From the NCBI GenBank assembly GCA_051306365.1, contig JBPPNC010000220.1, positions 1 to 40,743 on the forward strand: 40,743 bases of DNA, given 5' to 3'. The stretch is from Svornostia sp051306365. Lineage in GTDB: Bacteria; Actinomycetota; Thermoleophilia; Solirubrobacterales; Solirubrobacteraceae. The position numbers and the translations under genes are program-made. This document shows positions 40,436 to 40,743 of the stretch, piece by piece. Every line of letters starts with the position of its first letter. Within the stretch, counting starts at the first letter, position 1. The notes under the pieces were generated by a model that did not search any database, was not told where the DNA came from, and worked only from the letters and a program-made list of their open reading frames with translations.

Positions 40436-40743
40436 TCAGGACGCAGCAGCAAGCACGCTCTTGCGGCCCCTGTGCTGCTGCTCGTACAGACGAACGAGCG
40501 CCTTCTGCGCCGCGTCGGCGACCACGAGCCGGTCGACGATGTCCGCGACCTTCATCTGCTCGTACCCGTCCCACGGCGCGGCGACCCGGAGCTGGGCGCC
40601 TGGACTCGCCGCCCCCTCGGACTCCACGAGCTCCGGGGTGTCGTCCAGGGTCTTTGCGGCGCTGAGGGTCTCCATCACGGGGCCCGGCGGCGGGATGTCG
40701 GGCGGCGCCGGCCGGGGTGCTGGCGGCGGGGGCGCAGCGGGAG
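40436..40743 (-). CDS. 3' part of a proline-rich protein, truncated by the window edge
   Basis: The frame is open from the stop at 40436 to the right edge, so the N-terminus lies outside. The visible part begins proline-rich (APPDIPPPGP), then TLSAAKTLDDTPELVESEG, and ends with a compact helical piece, WDGYEQMKVADIVDRLVVAD and ALVRLYEQQHRGRKSVLAA. That last piece resembles a short helix-turn-helix-like module found at the C-terminus of diverse actinobacterial proteins, with a conserved W-x-G-Y opening and a Y-E-x-x-H-x-x-R end. Its role is unknown. An internal ATG at 40678 is not needed as a start. Confidence 0.6.
   Translation of the reverse strand, partial: PAAPPPPAPRPAPPDIPPPGPVMETLSAAKTLDDTPELVESEGAASPGAQLRVAAPWDGYEQMKVADIVDRLVVADAAQKALVRLYEQQHRGRKSVLAAAS

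Noticed and set aside
1..40743. CRISPR array, rRNA or complete insertion sequence
   Set aside because: No regularly spaced repeats, no rRNA-like sequence and no intact transposase seen on either strand.

Overview
The window is a GC-rich bacterial chromosome segment with dense, mostly minus-strand operons, many GTG starts and many four-base GTGA or ATGA gene overlaps. The menaquinone-linked qcrABC genes with a cytochrome b/c fusion, a two-component TatA/TatC set and the DUF4231 and zinc-ribbon genes point to an actinobacterium, most likely Thermoleophilia/Solirubrobacterales. That placement is an inference from gene content, not a computed phylogeny.

Left flank (1-9.5 kb): nucleotide-sugar and surface-polysaccharide metabolism. 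It holds a hexapeptide acyltransferase with a membrane protein, a divergent Gfo/Idh dehydrogenase and UDP-sugar dehydrogenase, and UDP-GlcNAc 2-epimerase coupled to a class IV aminotransferase. A CHASE-GAF-SpoIIE phosphatase follows the epimerase. A family III CoA-transferase and a 74-residue protein close this part.

Genomic island (about 9.5-26.8 kb): a defence island ending at a tRNA-Lys gene next to the 3' part of a large serine recombinase. From left to right it holds a decayed winged-helix fragment, an OLD-family ATPase/TOPRIM nuclease, a divergent 102-residue protein and a DUF1883-TIR gene whose C-terminal half is scrambled. Next is a seven-gene minus-strand operon: hsdR-hsdM-hsdS, an RloC/PrrC-like SMC-type ATPase, a possible uracil-DNA-glycosylase-fold protein, a three-Cys-motif protein (DUF5131, Gp37/Gp68) and its partner TcmP. 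After it come a frameshifted nuclease-like gene, a coiled-coil protein behind two palindromes, beheaded gene fragments and the recombinase remnant.

Right flank (26.8-40.7 kb): housekeeping. It holds tatA-tatC-TPR; a zinc-ribbon protein; a respiratory/quinone operon qcrA-qcrB-qcrC-menG-polyprenyl synthase; and a tetrapyrrole operon of hemB, a fused AhbA/AhbB-like (Lrp-like) protein, hemL and a small unknown gene. A TIR-membrane protein/DUF4231 pair, a secreted Ig-like protein and the 3' end of a further gene follow.

The most unusual parts are the shuffled TIR gene at 13168-13408, the RM-linked operon with the RloC-like, UDG-like and Tcm genes, the TIR/DUF4231 pair with an apparent transmembrane deletion, and the AhbAB-like gene between hemB and hemL.
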